From the NCBI GenBank assembly GCA_016742095.1, contig JACVCJ010000001.1, positions 124,001-188,000 of the forward strand: a DNA stretch of 64,000 bases, read 5' to 3'. The stretch comes from Bacteroidia bacterium. Lineage in GTDB: Bacteria; Bacteroidota; Bacteroidia; CAIKAF01. Position 1 is the first letter of the stretch, and the number at the start of each line of letters is the position of its first letter. The notes under the pieces are model-generated. The model saw only the letters and a list, made by a program, of their open reading frames with translations. It was not told the DNA's origin and ran no database searches. This document shows positions 1 through 9,792 of this stretch, piece after piece. Made by a program: the position numbers and the translations under genes.

Positions 1-133
1 TGCGTGCTGCACCCAGGTAGCGCGCTATGGCCCCGTAACTGGTAACACGTCCGTACGGAATGAGGCGTACCACCTGGTAAACCTGGTCAAAAAAGTCGCC
101 CTGCCCCCTTTTTTCAATATTATGCGTTTGCAT
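1..133 (-). CDS. MGMT/Atl-like DNA-binding domain protein, 5' part only
   Basis: Read leftward from ATG at 133, the frame stays open for 44 codons and leaves the window. The peptide contains DFFDQVYQVV, then PYGRVTSYGAIARYLG. This is the winged-helix DNA-binding segment of the O6-methylguanine methyltransferase fold (the R-x-T-S-Y-G-x-I-A signature). The N-terminus is short and goes straight into this domain, as in the ~100-residue alkyltransferase-like proteins (Atl/YbaZ) that bind alkylated guanine without transferring the alkyl group. The catalytic region (PCHR or PWHR) lies outside the window, so Atl versus true Ogt cannot be decided. It is divergent from hppA, and the start codon overlaps the hppA -33 element. 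Confidence 0.85.
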   Translation of the reverse strand, partial: MQTHNIEKRGQGDFFDQVYQVVRLIPYGRVTSYGAIARYLGAAR

Positions 134-164
134 TTGGCAAAAATAATGCAAAGAATTACTTTTG
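133..164 (+). promoter_or_regulatory. hppA promoter, Bacteroidota type
   Basis: TTTG at 133-136, a 20-nt spacer and TACTTTTG at 157-164 match the Bacteroidota sigma-ABfr consensus (TTTG / TAnnTTTG). The predicted transcript starts near 168, giving a leader of about 38 nt before hppA. Confidence 0.75.
138..145 (-). promoter_or_regulatory. -7 box for the leftward alkyltransferase-like gene
   Basis: On the minus strand this reads TATTTTTG, a full TAnnTTTG match, ending 4 nt before the ATG at 133. The mRNA would be leaderless or nearly so. No good -33 element was found at the normal distance. It lies inside the hppA promoter spacer, so the two promoters overlap. Confidence 0.5.
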
Positions 165-205
165 CCGTCCTTTTAAACAATCGTAATTACTAAATATACA
201 AATAC

Positions 206-2440
206 ATGGAACAAACTTTGATTTACGTACTTCCCGGATTTGGTGTGCTTGCACTGTTATACACTATTATTAAGTTCGGCTGGGTGAGTAAGCAAAATGC
301 GGGTAATGAGAAAATGCAGCAGATCGCCGGCGCTATTGCCGACGGTGCCATGGCATTCCTCAAGGCCGAATACCGCGTACTCGCTATTTTCGTTGTAGCC
401 GCAGGTATATTATTGGGTATAATATCAACCGTACCTTCCATAAAAGCGGAACACAGTCACTGGTTCATCGTGGTGGCTTTTGTGATCGGTGCCGTTTTCA
501 GCGCACTGGCCGGTTTTATCGGGATGCGCGTAGCTACCAAAGCGAACGTACGTACGGCTGAAGCTGCCCGTACCTCCCTGAGCAAAGCCCTCAAAGTATC
601 CTTTACCGGAGGTTCGGTAATGGGTATGGGTGTTGCCGGTCTGGCGGTGCTGGGTCTCAGCATGCTGTTTGTTCTTTTATATACCTGGTTCATGGGCGGT
701 ACCTACACAGGTCCCGAAGACATGACCAAAGTACTGGAAGCCCTGGCAGGTTTCTCCCTGGGTGCGGAATCCATCGCCCTGTTCGCACGCGTAGGCGGCG
801 GTATCTATACCAAAGCGGCCGACGTAGGTGCTGACCTGGTGGGCAAAGTAGAAGCGGGTATCCCCGAGGACGATCCGCGTAACCCTGCCACCATCGCCGA
901 TAACGTGGGTGATAACGTGGGCGACGTAGCCGGTATGGGCGCCGACCTGTTCGGTTCTTACGTGGCCACGGTACTGGCGGCCATGGTACTCGGCAACTAC
1001 GTTATTAAAGATTCAGGCGGTATCCAGGACGCTTTCGGCGGCATCGGCCCCATCCTGCTTCCTATCCTGATCGCCGGTCTGGGTATCGTATTCTCCCTTA
1101 TCGGTTTCTTCTTCGTGAACGTAAAAGACGAAGGCGCCAACGAATCTAAGGTACAGGGCGCCCTCAACATGGGTAACTGGTCTTCCATCATCCTTACCCT
1201 CATCGCATCTTTCTTCGTAATTAAATGGATGCTTCCCGAAACCATGACCATGAACTTCTTCGGCGAAGGTCCCAAGGAAATATCTTCCATGCGTGTGTTC
1301 TACTCCGTGATCGTAGGTCTGATCGTAGGCGGTCTGATCTCTTTCATTACCGAGTACTACACCGGTATGGGTAAAAAACCGGTGAACGGTGTTATCGAGA
1401 AATCGGGTACCGGTGCCGCTACCAACATCATCGCCGGTCTGTCACTGGGTATGATGAGTACCTTTATGCCGATCCTGCTGTTCGCCGGCGCTATCTGGGG
1501 TTCATACACCCTGGCCGGGTTCTACGGCGTATCGATCGCCGCTGCCGCCATGATGGCCACTACCGCCATGCAGCTGGCCATCGACGCATTCGGTCCCATT
1601 GCCGACAACGCCGGTGGTGTGGCTGAAATGAGCGAACTGCCCAAAGAAGTACGTGTAAAAACGGATATCCTCGACTCGGTAGGTAATACCACGGCCGCCA
1701 TCGGTAAAGGTTTCGCCATCGCTTCTGCAGCGCTGACGGCCCTGGCCCTGTTTGCCGCCTATGTAACATTTACCGGTATCAACGGTATCAATATCTTCAA
1801 AGCCGACGTACTGGCCGCCTTATTCATAGGCGGTATGGTGCCGGTGGTATTCTCGGCCCTGGCCATGAGTTCGGTGGGTAAGGCCGCTATGGACATGGTG
1901 AACGAGGTGCGCCGCCAGTTCCGCGAGATCCCGGGTATCATGGAAGGTACCGGCAAACCGGAATACGGCAAATGCGTGGAGATCTCCACACGTGCCGCCA
2001 TCCGTGAAATGATGCTGCCGGGCGCCATTACCATTATCTCACCGATCATCATCGGTTTTGTAATGGGTCCTGAGGCCCTGGGTGCCTATATGGCCGGCGT
2101 ATGCGTAAGCGGTGTAATGTGGGCCCTGTTCCAGAACAATGCCGGCGGTGCATGGGACAATGCCAAGAAATCGTTCGAGAAAGGCGTGGAGATCGAAGGC
2201 AAGAAATTCTTCAAAGGTTCCGATCCGCACAAAGCGGCCGTTACCGGTGACACGGTGGGCGATCCGTTCAAGGATACTTCCGGACCGAGCATGAACATCC
2301 TCATTAAACTTACCTGCCTGGTAGGTCTGGTGATCGCTCCGATCCTGGGCAAGGTGAACGGCAGAACGCATGCGGACAAGGCTCCGGCGGCCGTGGAACT
2401 GAGTGTGAACGCAGCGCAGGGCCAGGTTCAACAGCATTAA
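206..2440 (+). CDS. hppA: membrane-bound ion-pumping pyrophosphatase
   Basis: A 744-residue polytopic protein of the H+/Na+-translocating pyrophosphatase family, which hydrolyses PPi to pump ions across the inner membrane. Seen directly: the substrate-binding block [20 protein letters not shown], the metal-binding run [20 protein letters not shown], and the second acidic block [13 protein letters not shown]. Length and about 16 membrane segments fit the family. [10 protein letters not shown] has Ala where K+-independent enzymes have Lys, so this should be the K+-dependent subfamily; those in Bacteroidota are often Na+ pumps. The pumped ion cannot be settled by reading. It is monocistronic by context, with its own promoter at 133-164 and the S10 promoter right behind it. 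Confidence 0.97.
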   Translation: MEQTLIYVLPGFGVLALLYTIIKFGWVSKQNAGNEKMQQIAGAIADGAMAFLKAEYRVLAIFVVAAGILLGIISTVPSIKAEHSHWFIVVAFVIGAVFSALAGFIGMRVATKANVRTAEAARTSLSKALKVSFTGGSVMGMGVAGLAVLGLSMLFVLLYTWFMGGTYTGPEDMTKVLEALAGFSLGAESIALFARVGGGIYTKAADVGADLVGKVEAGIPEDDPRNPATIADNVGDNVGDVAGMGADLFGSYVATVLAAMVLGNYVIKDSGGIQDAFGGIGPILLPILIAGLGIVFSLIGFFFVNVKDEGANESKVQGALNMGNWSSIILTLIASFFVIKWMLPETMTMNFFGEGPKEISSMRVFYSVIVGLIVGGLISFITEYYTGMGKKPVNGVIEKSGTGAATNIIAGLSLGMMSTFMPILLFAGAIWGSYTLAGFYGVSIAAAAMMATTAMQLAIDAFGPIADNAGGVAEMSELPKEVRVKTDILDSVGNTTAAIGKGFAIASAALTALALFAAYVTFTGINGINIFKADVLAALFIGGMVPVVFSALAMSSVGKAAMDMVNEVRRQFREIPGIMEGTGKPEYGKCVEISTRAAIREMMLPGAITIISPIIIGFVMGPEALGAYMAGVCVSGVMWALFQNNAGGAWDNAKKSFEKGVEIEGKKFFKGSDPHKAAVTGDTVGDPFKDTSGPSMNILIKLTCLVGLVIAPILGKVNGRTHADKAPAAVELSVNAAQGQVQQH

Positions 2441-2506
2441 TAAGATAGAAAATACAGGGGTTTGCAAAGGCCTGATTTAGAAAAAGATTATTTTTTAACA
2501 ATAAGG

Positions 2507-2538
2507 TTTGGATAATTAAAAAAAAAGTCACACCTTTG
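2507..2538 (+). promoter_or_regulatory. promoter of the S10-spc ribosomal operon
   Basis: TTTG at 2507-2510, exactly 20 nt, then CACCTTTG at 2531-2538 (one mismatch to TAnnTTTG). The surroundings are A/T-rich. Predicted transcription start is near 2542, giving a ~42-nt leader to rpsJ. No factor-independent terminator is visible between hppA and this promoter. Confidence 0.7.
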
Positions 2539-2583
2539 CAAGCCCAAAAATAAGGGGTTAACAATTAAAGTTCTTATACAGAA

Positions 2584-2889
2584 ATGAGTCAGAAGATACG
2601 TATCAAACTGAAGTCTTACGATCATAACCTGGTAGATAAATCTGCTGAGAAGATCGTGAAGACCGTGAAGTCGACAGGTGCAGTGGTAAACGGTCCTATT
2701 CCGCTTCCTTCTCACAAAAGGATCTTCACAGTGTTACGTTCGCCACACGTAAATAAAAAGGCGCGTGAACAGTTCCAGTTAGCCTCTCACAAGAGACTGT
2801 TGGATATTTACAGCTCTTCAGCAAAAACAATCGACGCTCTGATGAAACTGGAGCTGCCGAGCGGTGTTGAAGTAGAGATCAAAGTGTGA
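2584..2889 (+). CDS. rpsJ: 30S ribosomal protein S10 (NusE)
   Basis: 101 residues, the family's normal length. It contains the conserved loop [20 protein letters not shown] that packs into the 30S head, and ends at the usual position. S10 also acts as NusE in transcription antitermination. It is the first gene of the supercluster here. The str genes (rpsL-rpsG-fusA), which often precede it in this phylum, are not upstream; hppA is. A gap of 89 nt separates it from rplC, the longest gap before secY. Confidence 0.98.
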   Translation: MSQKIRIKLKSYDHNLVDKSAEKIVKTVKSTGAVVNGPIPLPSHKRIFTVLRSPHVNKKAREQFQLASHKRLLDIYSSSAKTIDALMKLELPSGVEVEIKV

Positions 2890-2939
2890 CGGATACAAAA
2901 GTTTGGTCATTAATATAGTATAAACTGCAAGAAGGGTTG

Positions 2940-2958
2940 GCCCGAACGGGCACCGTTC
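2940..2958 (+). promoter_or_regulatory. candidate mutually exclusive hairpins in rpsJ-rplC leader
   Basis: GAACGG (2944-2949) and CCGTTC (2953-2958) form a 6-bp stem with loop GCA. The overlapping GCCC (2940-2943) and GGGC (2948-2951) form an alternative 4-bp stem with a GAAC loop. The two folds share bases and cannot coexist. They lie 20-40 nt before rplC with no T-run, so a translational or processing role is more likely than termination. The function is inference. Confidence 0.35.
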
Positions 2959-2978
2959 CGCTGCAAAAAAATAGAAAT

Positions 2979-3596
2979 ATGTCAGGAATTATTGGAAAAA
3001 AGGTCGGTATGACCAGCATTTTTTCTGAAGAAGGTAAAAACATCGCCTGTACAGTAGTTGAAGCCGGTCCGAATGTCGTGACCCAGGTAAAGACTATTGA
3101 AAATGAAGGTTATGAGTCCATTCAGTTGGCCTTCGGAGAAAAAAAAGAGAAAAACACCAGCAAAGCGCTGAAAGGACACTTTCAAAAGGCAGGTACTACG
3201 CCGAAAGCGAAAGTTGTTGAGTTTAAAGAATTTTCTGAGGCGAAAGCCCTTGGTGATACGATCACTGTAGATTTATTTCAGGTTGGCGATTTCGTTGACG
3301 TAGTAGGCACCTCGAAAGGTAAAGGTTTCCAGGGTGTTGTTAAACGTCACGGCTTCGGTGGGGTAGGTATGCAAACCCACGGTCAGCACAACCGTCTGCG
3401 CGCTCCGGGTTCTCTGGGTGCGTCATCATTCCCGTCTCGTGTATTCAAAGGTATGCGTATGGCCGGCCGTACAGGCGGTGAGCGCGTTAAGACCCAGAAC
3501 CTCGAGGTGGTAGCGGTGTTTCCGGAAAAGAATATTATTGTGCTTAAAGGTGCCATCCCGGGACCTAAAGGCGGTTTTGTAATCATTGAGAAGTAA
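2979..3596 (+). CDS. rplC: 50S ribosomal protein L3
   Basis: 205 residues from the ATG at 2979 ([15 protein letters not shown], the canonical L3 N-terminus). An in-frame TTG at 2937 would add 14 residues that no L3 has and was rejected. The central extension that reaches the peptidyl-transferase centre is visible as [12 protein letters not shown] and then [17 protein letters not shown]. It contains the Gln that PrmB methylates in E. coli. L3 starts assembly of the 3' half of 23S rRNA. Two nt separate it from rplD. Confidence 0.98.
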   Translation: MSGIIGKKVGMTSIFSEEGKNIACTVVEAGPNVVTQVKTIENEGYESIQLAFGEKKEKNTSKALKGHFQKAGTTPKAKVVEFKEFSEAKALGDTITVDLFQVGDFVDVVGTSKGKGFQGVVKRHGFGGVGMQTHGQHNRLRAPGSLGASSFPSRVFKGMRMAGRTGGERVKTQNLEVVAVFPEKNIIVLKGAIPGPKGGFVIIEK

Positions 3597-3598
3597 TC

Positions 3599-4231
3599 AT
3601 GGAACTGGCTATATATAACATACAGGGAAAAGAGACCGGCAAGAAGGTTACCCTCAGCAAAGAGGTATTCGGTATCGAGCCGAACGATCACGCCGTGTAT
3701 CTGGATGTGAAACAATACCTGGCCAATCAGCGTCAGGGTACCCACAAAGCAAAAGAAAGAGCGGAGATCGCACGTACCACTAAAAAGGCCTTCCGTCAGA
3801 AAGGTACAGGCGGTGCACGTCGCGGTTCTTATAAATCTCCTATCGTTCGTGGTGGTGGTCGTGTATTCGGTCCCCGTCCCCGTAACTACAGTTTTAAACT
3901 GAACCGTAAACTGAAACAGCTGGCCCGTCGCTCTGCACTGAGCACGAAAGCTGCAGGTGGTTTCATCACGGTTATCGATAACGTGAACTTCGATGCACCG
4001 AAAGCAAAAGCTTTCCGCGAAGTACTGAAAAACTTCGGTTTCGCAGACACCAAAACACTTTGGATACTGCCTGAGAACAACCAGAACGTAGTACTTTCCG
4101 CCCGCAACTTTAAAGGAGCGAACGTTATTACCGCTTCGGACCTGAACACTTACGCCGTGATGAATGCACAGCGTGTGGTACTGGCTGAGGGATCTCTTTC
4201 TAAAATTGAAGAATTATTAATTGCGAAATAA
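3599..4231 (+). CDS. rplD: 50S ribosomal protein L4
   Basis: 210 residues, typical of the L4/L1e family. The arginine- and glycine-rich loop from about residue 60 ([20 protein letters not shown]) is the tunnel-lining loop where macrolide-resistance changes arise in other species. In E. coli L4 represses its own S10 operon; whether that happens here cannot be seen. Its stop overlaps the rplW start by one base (TAATG), which suggests translational coupling. Confidence 0.98.
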   Translation: MELAIYNIQGKETGKKVTLSKEVFGIEPNDHAVYLDVKQYLANQRQGTHKAKERAEIARTTKKAFRQKGTGGARRGSYKSPIVRGGGRVFGPRPRNYSFKLNRKLKQLARRSALSTKAAGGFITVIDNVNFDAPKAKAFREVLKNFGFADTKTLWILPENNQNVVLSARNFKGANVITASDLNTYAVMNAQRVVLAEGSLSKIEELLIAK

Positions 4232-4527
4232 TGGCAAATAATACGATTTTAAAACCTTTGGTTACCGAGAAACTGACCATCCTGGGCGAGAAACTGAATC
4301 GCTACGGTTTCCTGGTAGATCTGCGCTCGAATAAAGTGGAGATCAAGAAGGCAATTGAGCAGATGTACGGAGTTACCGTAGTTTCCGTGAACACGATGAA
4401 CTACATGGGTAAATCCAAAGTAAGATATACAAAAACAGGATTCTCTTCCGGACGTACGAATCACTTCAAAAAAGCGGTGATCACGGTGAAAGACGGAGAT
4501 ACTATTGACTTCTTCAATAATATTTAA
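4231..4527 (+). CDS. rplW: 50S ribosomal protein L23
   Basis: 98 residues, matching bacterial L23 from the N-terminal [11 protein letters not shown] through the central [14 protein letters not shown]23 sits at the tunnel exit and docks trigger factor, SRP and the Sec translocon. Its start shares a base with the rplD stop. The loop region is short, as in other bacterial members. Confidence 0.97.
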   Translation: MANNTILKPLVTEKLTILGEKLNRYGFLVDLRSNKVEIKKAIEQMYGVTVVSVNTMNYMGKSKVRYTKTGFSSGRTNHFKKAVITVKDGDTIDFFNNI

Positions 4528-4532
4528 GAACT

Positions 4533-5357
4533 ATGGCAGTAAAGAAATTAAATCCGGTTTCTCCAGGTACACGTCACGCGGTAGTGGCTGACCACAGCGG
4601 TTTGTCTGCCGTTCGTCCTGAGAAGAGCCTGACAGGAACTAAAACAAGATCCGGTGGTCGTAACAACACCGGTAAAATGACCATGCGCTACATCGGCGGC
4701 GGTCACAAGAAACAATACCGTATCATCGACTTCAAACGTAACAAGTTCGAGGTCCCGGGTACTGTAAAAAGCATCGAATACGATCCGAACCGTACGGCAC
4801 ACATCGCCCTGGTGGTATATGCCGATGGTGAGAAACGTTATATTATTGCTCCTTCCGGATTACAGGTAGGACAAAAGATCTCTGCCGGTCCGAATGCACC
4901 GATCGAGATCGGGAACACCTTACCGCTTTCTAAAATTCCGCTGGGTACCATTATCCACAACCTGGAACTGAAACCGGGTCACGGAGCCCAGATCGTACGC
5001 AGTGCCGGTGCCTATGCACAGCTGGCCGCGAAAGATGGTAAGTATGCCGTGATCAAAATGCCTTCAGGTGAAACCCGTATGATCCTTATCGAGTGTCTGG
5101 CTACCATTGGCTCGGTAAGTAATTCGGAGCACAACCTGCTGGTAAAAGGTAAAGCGGGTAAGAAACGCTGGGCCGGTCGTCGTCCGCGCACACGTGGTGT
5201 TGCCATGAACCCGGTAGATCACCCGATGGGTGGTGGTGAAGGTCGCTCTTCGGGCGGTCACCCGCGCTCACGCAACGGTATGCCGGCGAAAGGTTACAAA
5301 ACCCGTAAACCTAAAAATCCGACTTCTAAACTTATTATCGAACGTCGTAAGAAGTAA
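4533..5357 (+). CDS. rplB: 50S ribosomal protein L2
   Basis: 274 residues, full length. The C-terminal signature [20 protein letters not shown] holds the conserved His near the peptidyl-transferase centre. The tail is strongly basic and ends in a cluster of Arg and Lys. L2 bridges subunits and is needed for peptidyl transfer. Separated by 5 nt from rplW and 7 nt from rpsS, within the operon. Confidence 0.98.
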   Translation: MAVKKLNPVSPGTRHAVVADHSGLSAVRPEKSLTGTKTRSGGRNNTGKMTMRYIGGGHKKQYRIIDFKRNKFEVPGTVKSIEYDPNRTAHIALVVYADGEKRYIIAPSGLQVGQKISAGPNAPIEIGNTLPLSKIPLGTIIHNLELKPGHGAQIVRSAGAYAQLAAKDGKYAVIKMPSGETRMILIECLATIGSVSNSEHNLLVKGKAGKKRWAGRRPRTRGVAMNPVDHPMGGGEGRSSGGHPRSRNGMPAKGYKTRKPKNPTSKLIIERRKK

Positions 5358-5364
5358 TTGAATT

Positions 5365-5634
5365 ATGGCAAGATCACTTAAAAAAGGTCCATTTGTACAC
5401 TATAAACTGTACAAGCGTGTAACCGACATGAACGAGTCGAACAAAAGAACCGTGGTAAAAACATGGTCACGTGCTTCGATGATCCTTCCCGATTTCGTAG
5501 GGCATACGATCGCCGTTCACAACGGAAATAAATTTATCCCGGTATTCGTAACCGAGAATATGGTTGGTCATAAATTGGGTGAGTTCGCTCCGACGCGTAA
5601 CTGGAGAGGTCACTCAGGAAATAAGAAAAAATAA
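5365..5634 (+). CDS. rpsS: 30S ribosomal protein S19
   Basis: 89 residues beginning [11 protein letters not shown], the invariant S19 start. [20 protein letters not shown] and a basic C-terminus [18 protein letters not shown] follow. S19 pairs with S13 in the 30S head near the A-site tRNA. The usual order L2-S19-L22-S3 is kept. Confidence 0.98.
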   Translation: MARSLKKGPFVHYKLYKRVTDMNESNKRTVVKTWSRASMILPDFVGHTIAVHNGNKFIPVFVTENMVGHKLGEFAPTRNWRGHSGNKKK

Positions 5635-5653
5635 TAAAGAGCTTTAATATACT

Positions 5654-6094
5654 ATGGGAGCTAGAAAAAAAATAGCAGCCGACAATCGTAAAGCAGCGAA
5701 TAAGAGCAAATACTGGGCTATCCTGCGTAATACGCCTACTTCACCGCGCAAAATGCGCCTGGTAGCGGACATCATCCGTGGCCTGGAAGTGAACAAAGCC
5801 CTGGATATTCTGGCGCATACCAATAAGGAAGCGGCTCCGCGTCTTTACAAATTATTGAAGAGCGCTATCGCCAACTTCGAAGCGAAATCGGGATTACGTG
5901 CTGACGAAAGCAGCCTGATCATTTCCGAGATCCGTGTTGACGGTGGTACCATGTTAAAGCGTATTCAGGCGGCTCCTCAGGGACGTGCACACCGTATCCG
6001 CAAAAGATCGAACCACGTAACACTGGCAGTGGATACAGTAAATCCTGAGATCAAAGAAAAATTAATTAATCAAGCTAAAGAAGCTAACGCTTAA
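5654..6094 (+). CDS. rplV: 50S ribosomal protein L22
   Basis: 146 residues, longer than the ~110-residue E. coli protein. About 20 extra basic residues precede the conserved [18 protein letters not shown], and there is a longer C-terminal end. The beta-hairpin that lines the exit tunnel is visible as [20 protein letters not shown]. Extended L22 is common in Bacteroidota, so this is not truncation or fusion. Confidence 0.97.
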   Translation: MGARKKIAADNRKAANKSKYWAILRNTPTSPRKMRLVADIIRGLEVNKALDILAHTNKEAAPRLYKLLKSAIANFEAKSGLRADESSLIISEIRVDGGTMLKRIQAAPQGRAHRIRKRSNHVTLAVDTVNPEIKEKLINQAKEANA

Positions 6095-6106
6095 TCATAG
6101 AATCGA

Positions 6107-6832
6107 ATGGGACAAAAGGCTAATCCAATAGGTAACAGATTAGGATATATCAAAGGTTGGGACTCGAACTGGTATGGTGGTTCCAACTATGCGGATAAAA
6201 TTGTGGAAGACTACAAGATCCGCAAGTATATCAATGCCCGTCTGAACAAGGCAGGTGTATCCAAAGTGGTTATTGAGCGTACGTTGAAATTAATTACCGT
6301 AACCATTCACACATCCCGTCCGGGTATCATCATCGGAAAAGGTGGCCAGGAAGTGGACAAACTGCGTGAAGAGTTACGTAAGGTAACCGGAAAAGAGATC
6401 CAGATCAATATCTTCGAGATCAAACGTCCGGAAGTAGATGCCCGCCTGGTGGCTGATTCCATCGCCCGTCAGATCGAAGGCCGTGTTGCTTACCGCCGTG
6501 CGGTGAAAGCATCCCTTTCTTCTGCCATGCGTATGGGAGCCGAAGGTATCAAGATCAACATCGCAGGTCGTCTGGCCGGTGCAGAGATCGCCCGCGGCGA
6601 GATCTTCAAGGAAGGACGTACCCCGCTGCACACATTCCGTGCTGACATCGATTATGCAGTTGCGGAAGCACATACAACCTATGGTCGTATCGGGATCAAA
6701 GTTTGGATCTGCTTAGGTGAAGTTTACGGTAAACGTGATCTTTCTCCGAACGTAGGCAATCCGAAAGCCCGCAAACCTGCCGGTAATGCCGGTGGTCCGT
6801 CGCATGCCGGCGGCCGTAGAAAGAAAAAATAA
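6107..6832 (+). CDS. rpsC: 30S ribosomal protein S3
   Basis: 241 residues beginning [26 protein letters not shown]-binding domain carries the GxxG loop in [15 protein letters not shown] (about residues 70-85), followed by the S3 C-terminal domain around [13 protein letters not shown]3 lines the mRNA entry tunnel and contributes helicase activity. The C-terminus is a basic Gly/Lys/Arg tail. A 36-nt gap leads to rplP. Confidence 0.98.
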   Translation: MGQKANPIGNRLGYIKGWDSNWYGGSNYADKIVEDYKIRKYINARLNKAGVSKVVIERTLKLITVTIHTSRPGIIIGKGGQEVDKLREELRKVTGKEIQINIFEIKRPEVDARLVADSIARQIEGRVAYRRAVKASLSSAMRMGAEGIKINIAGRLAGAEIARGEIFKEGRTPLHTFRADIDYAVAEAHTTYGRIGIKVWICLGEVYGKRDLSPNVGNPKARKPAGNAGGPSHAGGRRKKK

Positions 6833-6868
6833 TATTGGTATTAATTAACTGAAAAAAAGGCTTTTAAA

Positions 6869-7288
6869 ATGTTATCGCCTAAACGTGTAAAATACAGAAA
6901 GGTCCAGAAAGGCAGAATGAAAGGAAATGCTCAGCGTGGTACTGAGATCGCCTTCGGTTCCTTTGCTCTTAAGTCTTTAGATACGGCCTGGTTGAACAGC
7001 CGTCAAATCGAGGCTGCCCGTGTAGCGCTGAACCGTTACATGAAAAGGGAGGGTCAGGTATGGATCCGCATCTTCCCGGATAAACCCATCACCCGCAAAC
7101 CGCTCGAGGTACGTATGGGTAAAGGTAAAGGTGCTCCGGAGTTCTGGGCTGCCGTTGTAAAACCGGGACGTATTATGTTCGAAGTAGAGGGCGTTCCATT
7201 AGAAACTGCTAAAGAAGCTTTGCGTTTGGCCGCACAGAAATTACCGGTGAAAACTAAGTTCTTGGTAAGAAGAGATTATGTAGCCTAA
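6869..7288 (+). CDS. rplP: 50S ribosomal protein L16
   Basis: 139 residues beginning [44 protein letters not shown] is the conserved region at the A-site tRNA; it contains the Arg that RoxA/YcfD-type enzymes hydroxylate in some bacteria. Length and motif order are normal. rpmC starts 18 nt after its stop. Confidence 0.98.
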   Translation: MLSPKRVKYRKVQKGRMKGNAQRGTEIAFGSFALKSLDTAWLNSRQIEAARVALNRYMKREGQVWIRIFPDKPITRKPLEVRMGKGKGAPEFWAAVVKPGRIMFEVEGVPLETAKEALRLAAQKLPVKTKFLVRRDYVA

Positions 7289-7306
7289 TAAATAAATTTG
7301 AAGAAA

Positions 7307-7504
7307 ATGAAACAGGCAGAATATAAAGAACTTTCCATTGCTGAGTTAACTGAGAAAGTAGCAGGATTGCGTACCGAACTGCAGAAATTGACCATGACAC
7401 ATTCCGTTTCTCCATTGGAAAACCCGATGCTGATCCGCAAAGTCCGTCGATCGATCGCAAGTATCCTGACAGAATTAAACAGCCGTAAAAACACTGTTCA
7501 GTAA
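7307..7504 (+). CDS. rpmC: 50S ribosomal protein L29
   Basis: 65 residues from the ATG at 7307 (MKQAEYKELSIAELTEKVAG). An in-frame TTG three codons upstream was rejected because L29 begins at the first helix. The two-helix hairpin shape and the VRRSIASILTEL end match L29, which sits at the tunnel exit beside L23. Confidence 0.95.
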   Translation: MKQAEYKELSIAELTEKVAGLRTELQKLTMTHSVSPLENPMLIRKVRRSIASILTELNSRKNTVQ

Positions 7505-7525
7505 TAATCTTAAATAGATCCGGAG

Positions 7526-7792
7526 ATGTCAGAGTCCGTTCAAAGAAATATCAGAAAAGAAAAAATTGGAGTGGTAACCTCCAATAAAATGAATAAAACC
7601 ATCGTGGTGAGCGTGGAGCGTAAGGTAAAACACCCGCTGTACGGCAAGTTCGTGAAAACGACCAAGAAATTCTATGCCCACGATGAGAAAGCGGAATGCG
7701 GAATCGGTGATACCGTACGCATCATGGAAACTCGCCCCTTGAGCAAACTGAAAAATTGGCGATTGGTTGAAATAATTGAAAAGGCTAAGTAA
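7526..7792 (+). CDS. rpsQ: 30S ribosomal protein S17
   Basis: 88 residues with the OB-fold pattern of S17: [22 protein letters not shown], then [19 protein letters not shown], then [20 protein letters not shown]. It binds 16S rRNA early in assembly. Only 2 nt separate its stop from rplN. Confidence 0.97.
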   Translation: MSESVQRNIRKEKIGVVTSNKMNKTIVVSVERKVKHPLYGKFVKTTKKFYAHDEKAECGIGDTVRIMETRPLSKLKNWRLVEIIEKAK

Positions 7793-7794
7793 TC

Positions 7795-8163
7795 ATGATA
7801 CAGTCAGAAAGCAGATGTACTGTGGCCGATAACAGCGGCGCTAAAGAAGTATTGATCATCCGTGTACTGGGTGGTACAGGCAAGCGCTATGGCCGCCTGG
7901 GTGATACGGTGGTAGTAACCGTAAAAGATGCTATCCCGAGTGGTAACGTGAAAAAAGGTCAGGTTACCAAAGCTGTAGTAGTTCGTACGAAAAAAGAAGT
8001 GCGCCGTAACGACGGGTCCTATATCCGTTTCGACGATAACGCGGTGGTACTCCTGAACAACCAGGGCGAAATGCGCGGAACGCGTATCTTCGGACCGGTT
8101 GCCCGTGAACTGCGTGAAAAACAATATATGAAAATCGTTTCATTAGCACCCGAAGTGCTTTAA
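7795..8163 (+). CDS. rplN: 50S ribosomal protein L14
   Basis: 122 residues, the standard L14 length, beginning [19 protein letters not shown]. The conserved C-terminal stretch [20 protein letters not shown] is complete. L14 binds 23S rRNA at the subunit interface and is the dock for the silencing factor RsfS. It opens the classical spc part of the cluster, but no promoter was found before it, so it is read from the S10 promoter. Confidence 0.98.
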   Translation: MIQSESRCTVADNSGAKEVLIIRVLGGTGKRYGRLGDTVVVTVKDAIPSGNVKKGQVTKAVVVRTKKEVRRNDGSYIRFDDNAVVLLNNQGEMRGTRIFGPVARELREKQYMKIVSLAPEVL

Positions 8164-8177
8164 TCCATATATACAAA

Positions 8178-8498
8178 ATGAAACTGCACGTAAAAAAAGG
8201 TGATAAAGTGATCGTGATCTCCGGCAACAACAAAGGTGCCACCGGTACGATCCAGAAAGTAAGCATAAAAAATGCTACTGCCATCGTTGAAGGTGTGAAC
8301 CTGGTGAAACGCCATACCCGTCCGAGCGCTCAGAACCCGAACGGAGGCATTATCGAGAAAGAAGCGCCCCTTCACGTGAGCAAACTGATGCTGGTAGATC
8401 CGAAAACCGGTAAGGCTACACGCATCGGCAGAAAAATCGACGAGAAAACCGGGAAGACTGTTAGAATCGCTAAAAAATCAGGGGAGGTAATTAAATAA
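8178..8498 (+). CDS. rplX: 50S ribosomal protein L24
   Basis: 106 residues. The N-terminal KOW motif is visible as [20 protein letters not shown], followed by [21 protein letters not shown]24 starts assembly of the large subunit. Its stop overlaps the rplE start (TAATG), so the two are probably coupled. Confidence 0.97.
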   Translation: MKLHVKKGDKVIVISGNNKGATGTIQKVSIKNATAIVEGVNLVKRHTRPSAQNPNGGIIEKEAPLHVSKLMLVDPKTGKATRIGRKIDEKTGKTVRIAKKSGEVIK

Positions 8499-9055
8499 TG
8501 AGCACGCCCAGATTAAAAGAAAAATACACGAATGAAGTAGTACCTGCCCTGAAAGAGCAGTTTGGCTACAAAAACGTGATGCAGGTACCGAAACTGACCA
8601 AGATCGTTCTGAATCAGGGTATGGGTGCCGCCGTTGCCGACAAACGTCTGATCGACGCTGCGGTGAACGAAATGACCATGATCGCCGGCCAGAAAGCCGT
8701 TCCGACCAAGTCTAAAAAAGATATCTCGAACTTCAAACTGAGAAAAGGTGTGGCCATCGGAGCCCGTGTTACACTGCGCGGCGAGCGTATGTACGAATTC
8801 CTGGACCGCCTGCTGGCCATCTCCCTGCCACGTATCCGTGACTTCAAAGGAGTGAACGCCAAAGGTTTCGACGGCCGCGGTAACTATACGTTCGGTGTTA
8901 CCGAGCAGATCATCTACCCGGAGATCGATATCGATAAAGTGTCACGTATCAACGGTATGGACATTACCTTTGTTACCACGGCACAGAACGACAGCGAGGC
9001 CTACGCCCTGCTGAAAGAATTTGGAATGCCTTTTAACAACATAAAAAAGAGCTAA
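8498..9055 (+). CDS. rplE: 50S ribosomal protein L5
   Basis: 185 residues. Conserved blocks: [14 protein letters not shown], then [21 protein letters not shown], then [22 protein letters not shown]5 binds 5S rRNA and touches the P-site tRNA. Full length; the start shares a base with the rplX stop. Confidence 0.98.
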   Translation: MSTPRLKEKYTNEVVPALKEQFGYKNVMQVPKLTKIVLNQGMGAAVADKRLIDAAVNEMTMIAGQKAVPTKSKKDISNFKLRKGVAIGARVTLRGERMYEFLDRLLAISLPRIRDFKGVNAKGFDGRGNYTFGVTEQIIYPEIDIDKVSRINGMDITFVTTAQNDSEAYALLKEFGMPFNNIKKS

Positions 9056-9060
9056 GAGTT

Positions 9061-9366
9061 ATGGCAAAAGAATCAATGAAAGCCAGAGAAAGAAAACGTG
9101 TTTACCTGAACAACCGTTTCGGTGGCAAACGCGAATCTTTAAAAGCTGTGGTGAACAGTACCGAATCTTCTTTCGAAGAGCGCCTGGAAGCCCAGTTCAA
9201 ATTACAGCAGCTGCCTAAGAACTCTGCCAAAGAGCGTCAGCACAACCGCTGTAAACTGACCGGCCGTCCCAAAGGATATATGCGCCAGTTCGGTATCTGC
9301 CGTAACCAGTTCCGCGATATGGCCAACTTCGGCCTGATCCCGGGTGTTAAAAAAGCAAGTTGGTAA
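9061..9366 (+). CDS. rpsN: 30S ribosomal protein S14, zinc-free long form
   Basis: 101 residues, the long E. coli-like type. It lacks the paired CxxC motifs of the short zinc-binding S14; the two cysteines seen ([19 protein letters not shown]) are the conserved single ones of this type. S14 binds the 30S head near S3 and S10. Together with the cysteine-poor L36 at 13804, it indicates that this main cluster encodes zinc-independent versions. Confidence 0.97.
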   Translation: MAKESMKARERKRVYLNNRFGGKRESLKAVVNSTESSFEERLEAQFKLQQLPKNSAKERQHNRCKLTGRPKGYMRQFGICRNQFRDMANFGLIPGVKKASW

Positions 9367-9385
9367 TCAAGATATAAAGAAAGAA

Positions 9386-9778
9386 ATGGATCCAATAGCA
9401 GATTTTCTGACCAGAATACGCAACGCAGCCAATGCCCGTCACCGGGTTGTGGAAGTGCCTGCATCGAACCTGAAGAAAGACATCACCAAGATTCTTTTTG
9501 ACAAAGGTTTTATCCTGAACTATAAGTTCGAAAAAGGAGAGCACCAGGATGTGATCAAGATCGCTCTTAAATATCATCCTGTTACCAAGGAATGCGCTAT
9601 CCGCTCTATCCAGCGCATCAGTACCCCGGGTCTGCGTCAGTACACGGGTGCCAATGACCTGCCTCGCGTTCTGAATGGCCTGGGTATCGCTATCCTGTCC
9701 ACTTCAAGAGGGGTGATGTCGGATAAAAAAGCCCGCGAACTGCACGTTGGCGGCGAAGTATTGTGTTACGTTTATTAA
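9386..9778 (+). CDS. rpsH: 30S ribosomal protein S8
   Basis: 130 residues from the ATG at 9386 ([19 protein letters not shown]), the canonical S8 start. A frame opening at 9344 would overlap rpsN and was rejected. The C-terminal [20 protein letters not shown] is complete. In E. coli S8 is the spc-operon translational repressor acting at rplE; no obvious S8-type stem was noticed at the rplX-rplE overlap here. Confidence 0.97.
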   Translation: MDPIADFLTRIRNAANARHRVVEVPASNLKKDITKILFDKGFILNYKFEKGEHQDVIKIALKYHPVTKECAIRSIQRISTPGLRQYTGANDLPRVLNGLGIAILSTSRGVMSDKKARELHVGGEVLCYVY

Positions 9779-9792
9779 TGAATTGATAGAAA

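Noticed and set aside
2937-2978. TTG start giving L3 a 14-residue extension
   Set aside because: The extension crosses the hairpin region and is not found on L3; ATG 2979 gives the canonical N-terminus.
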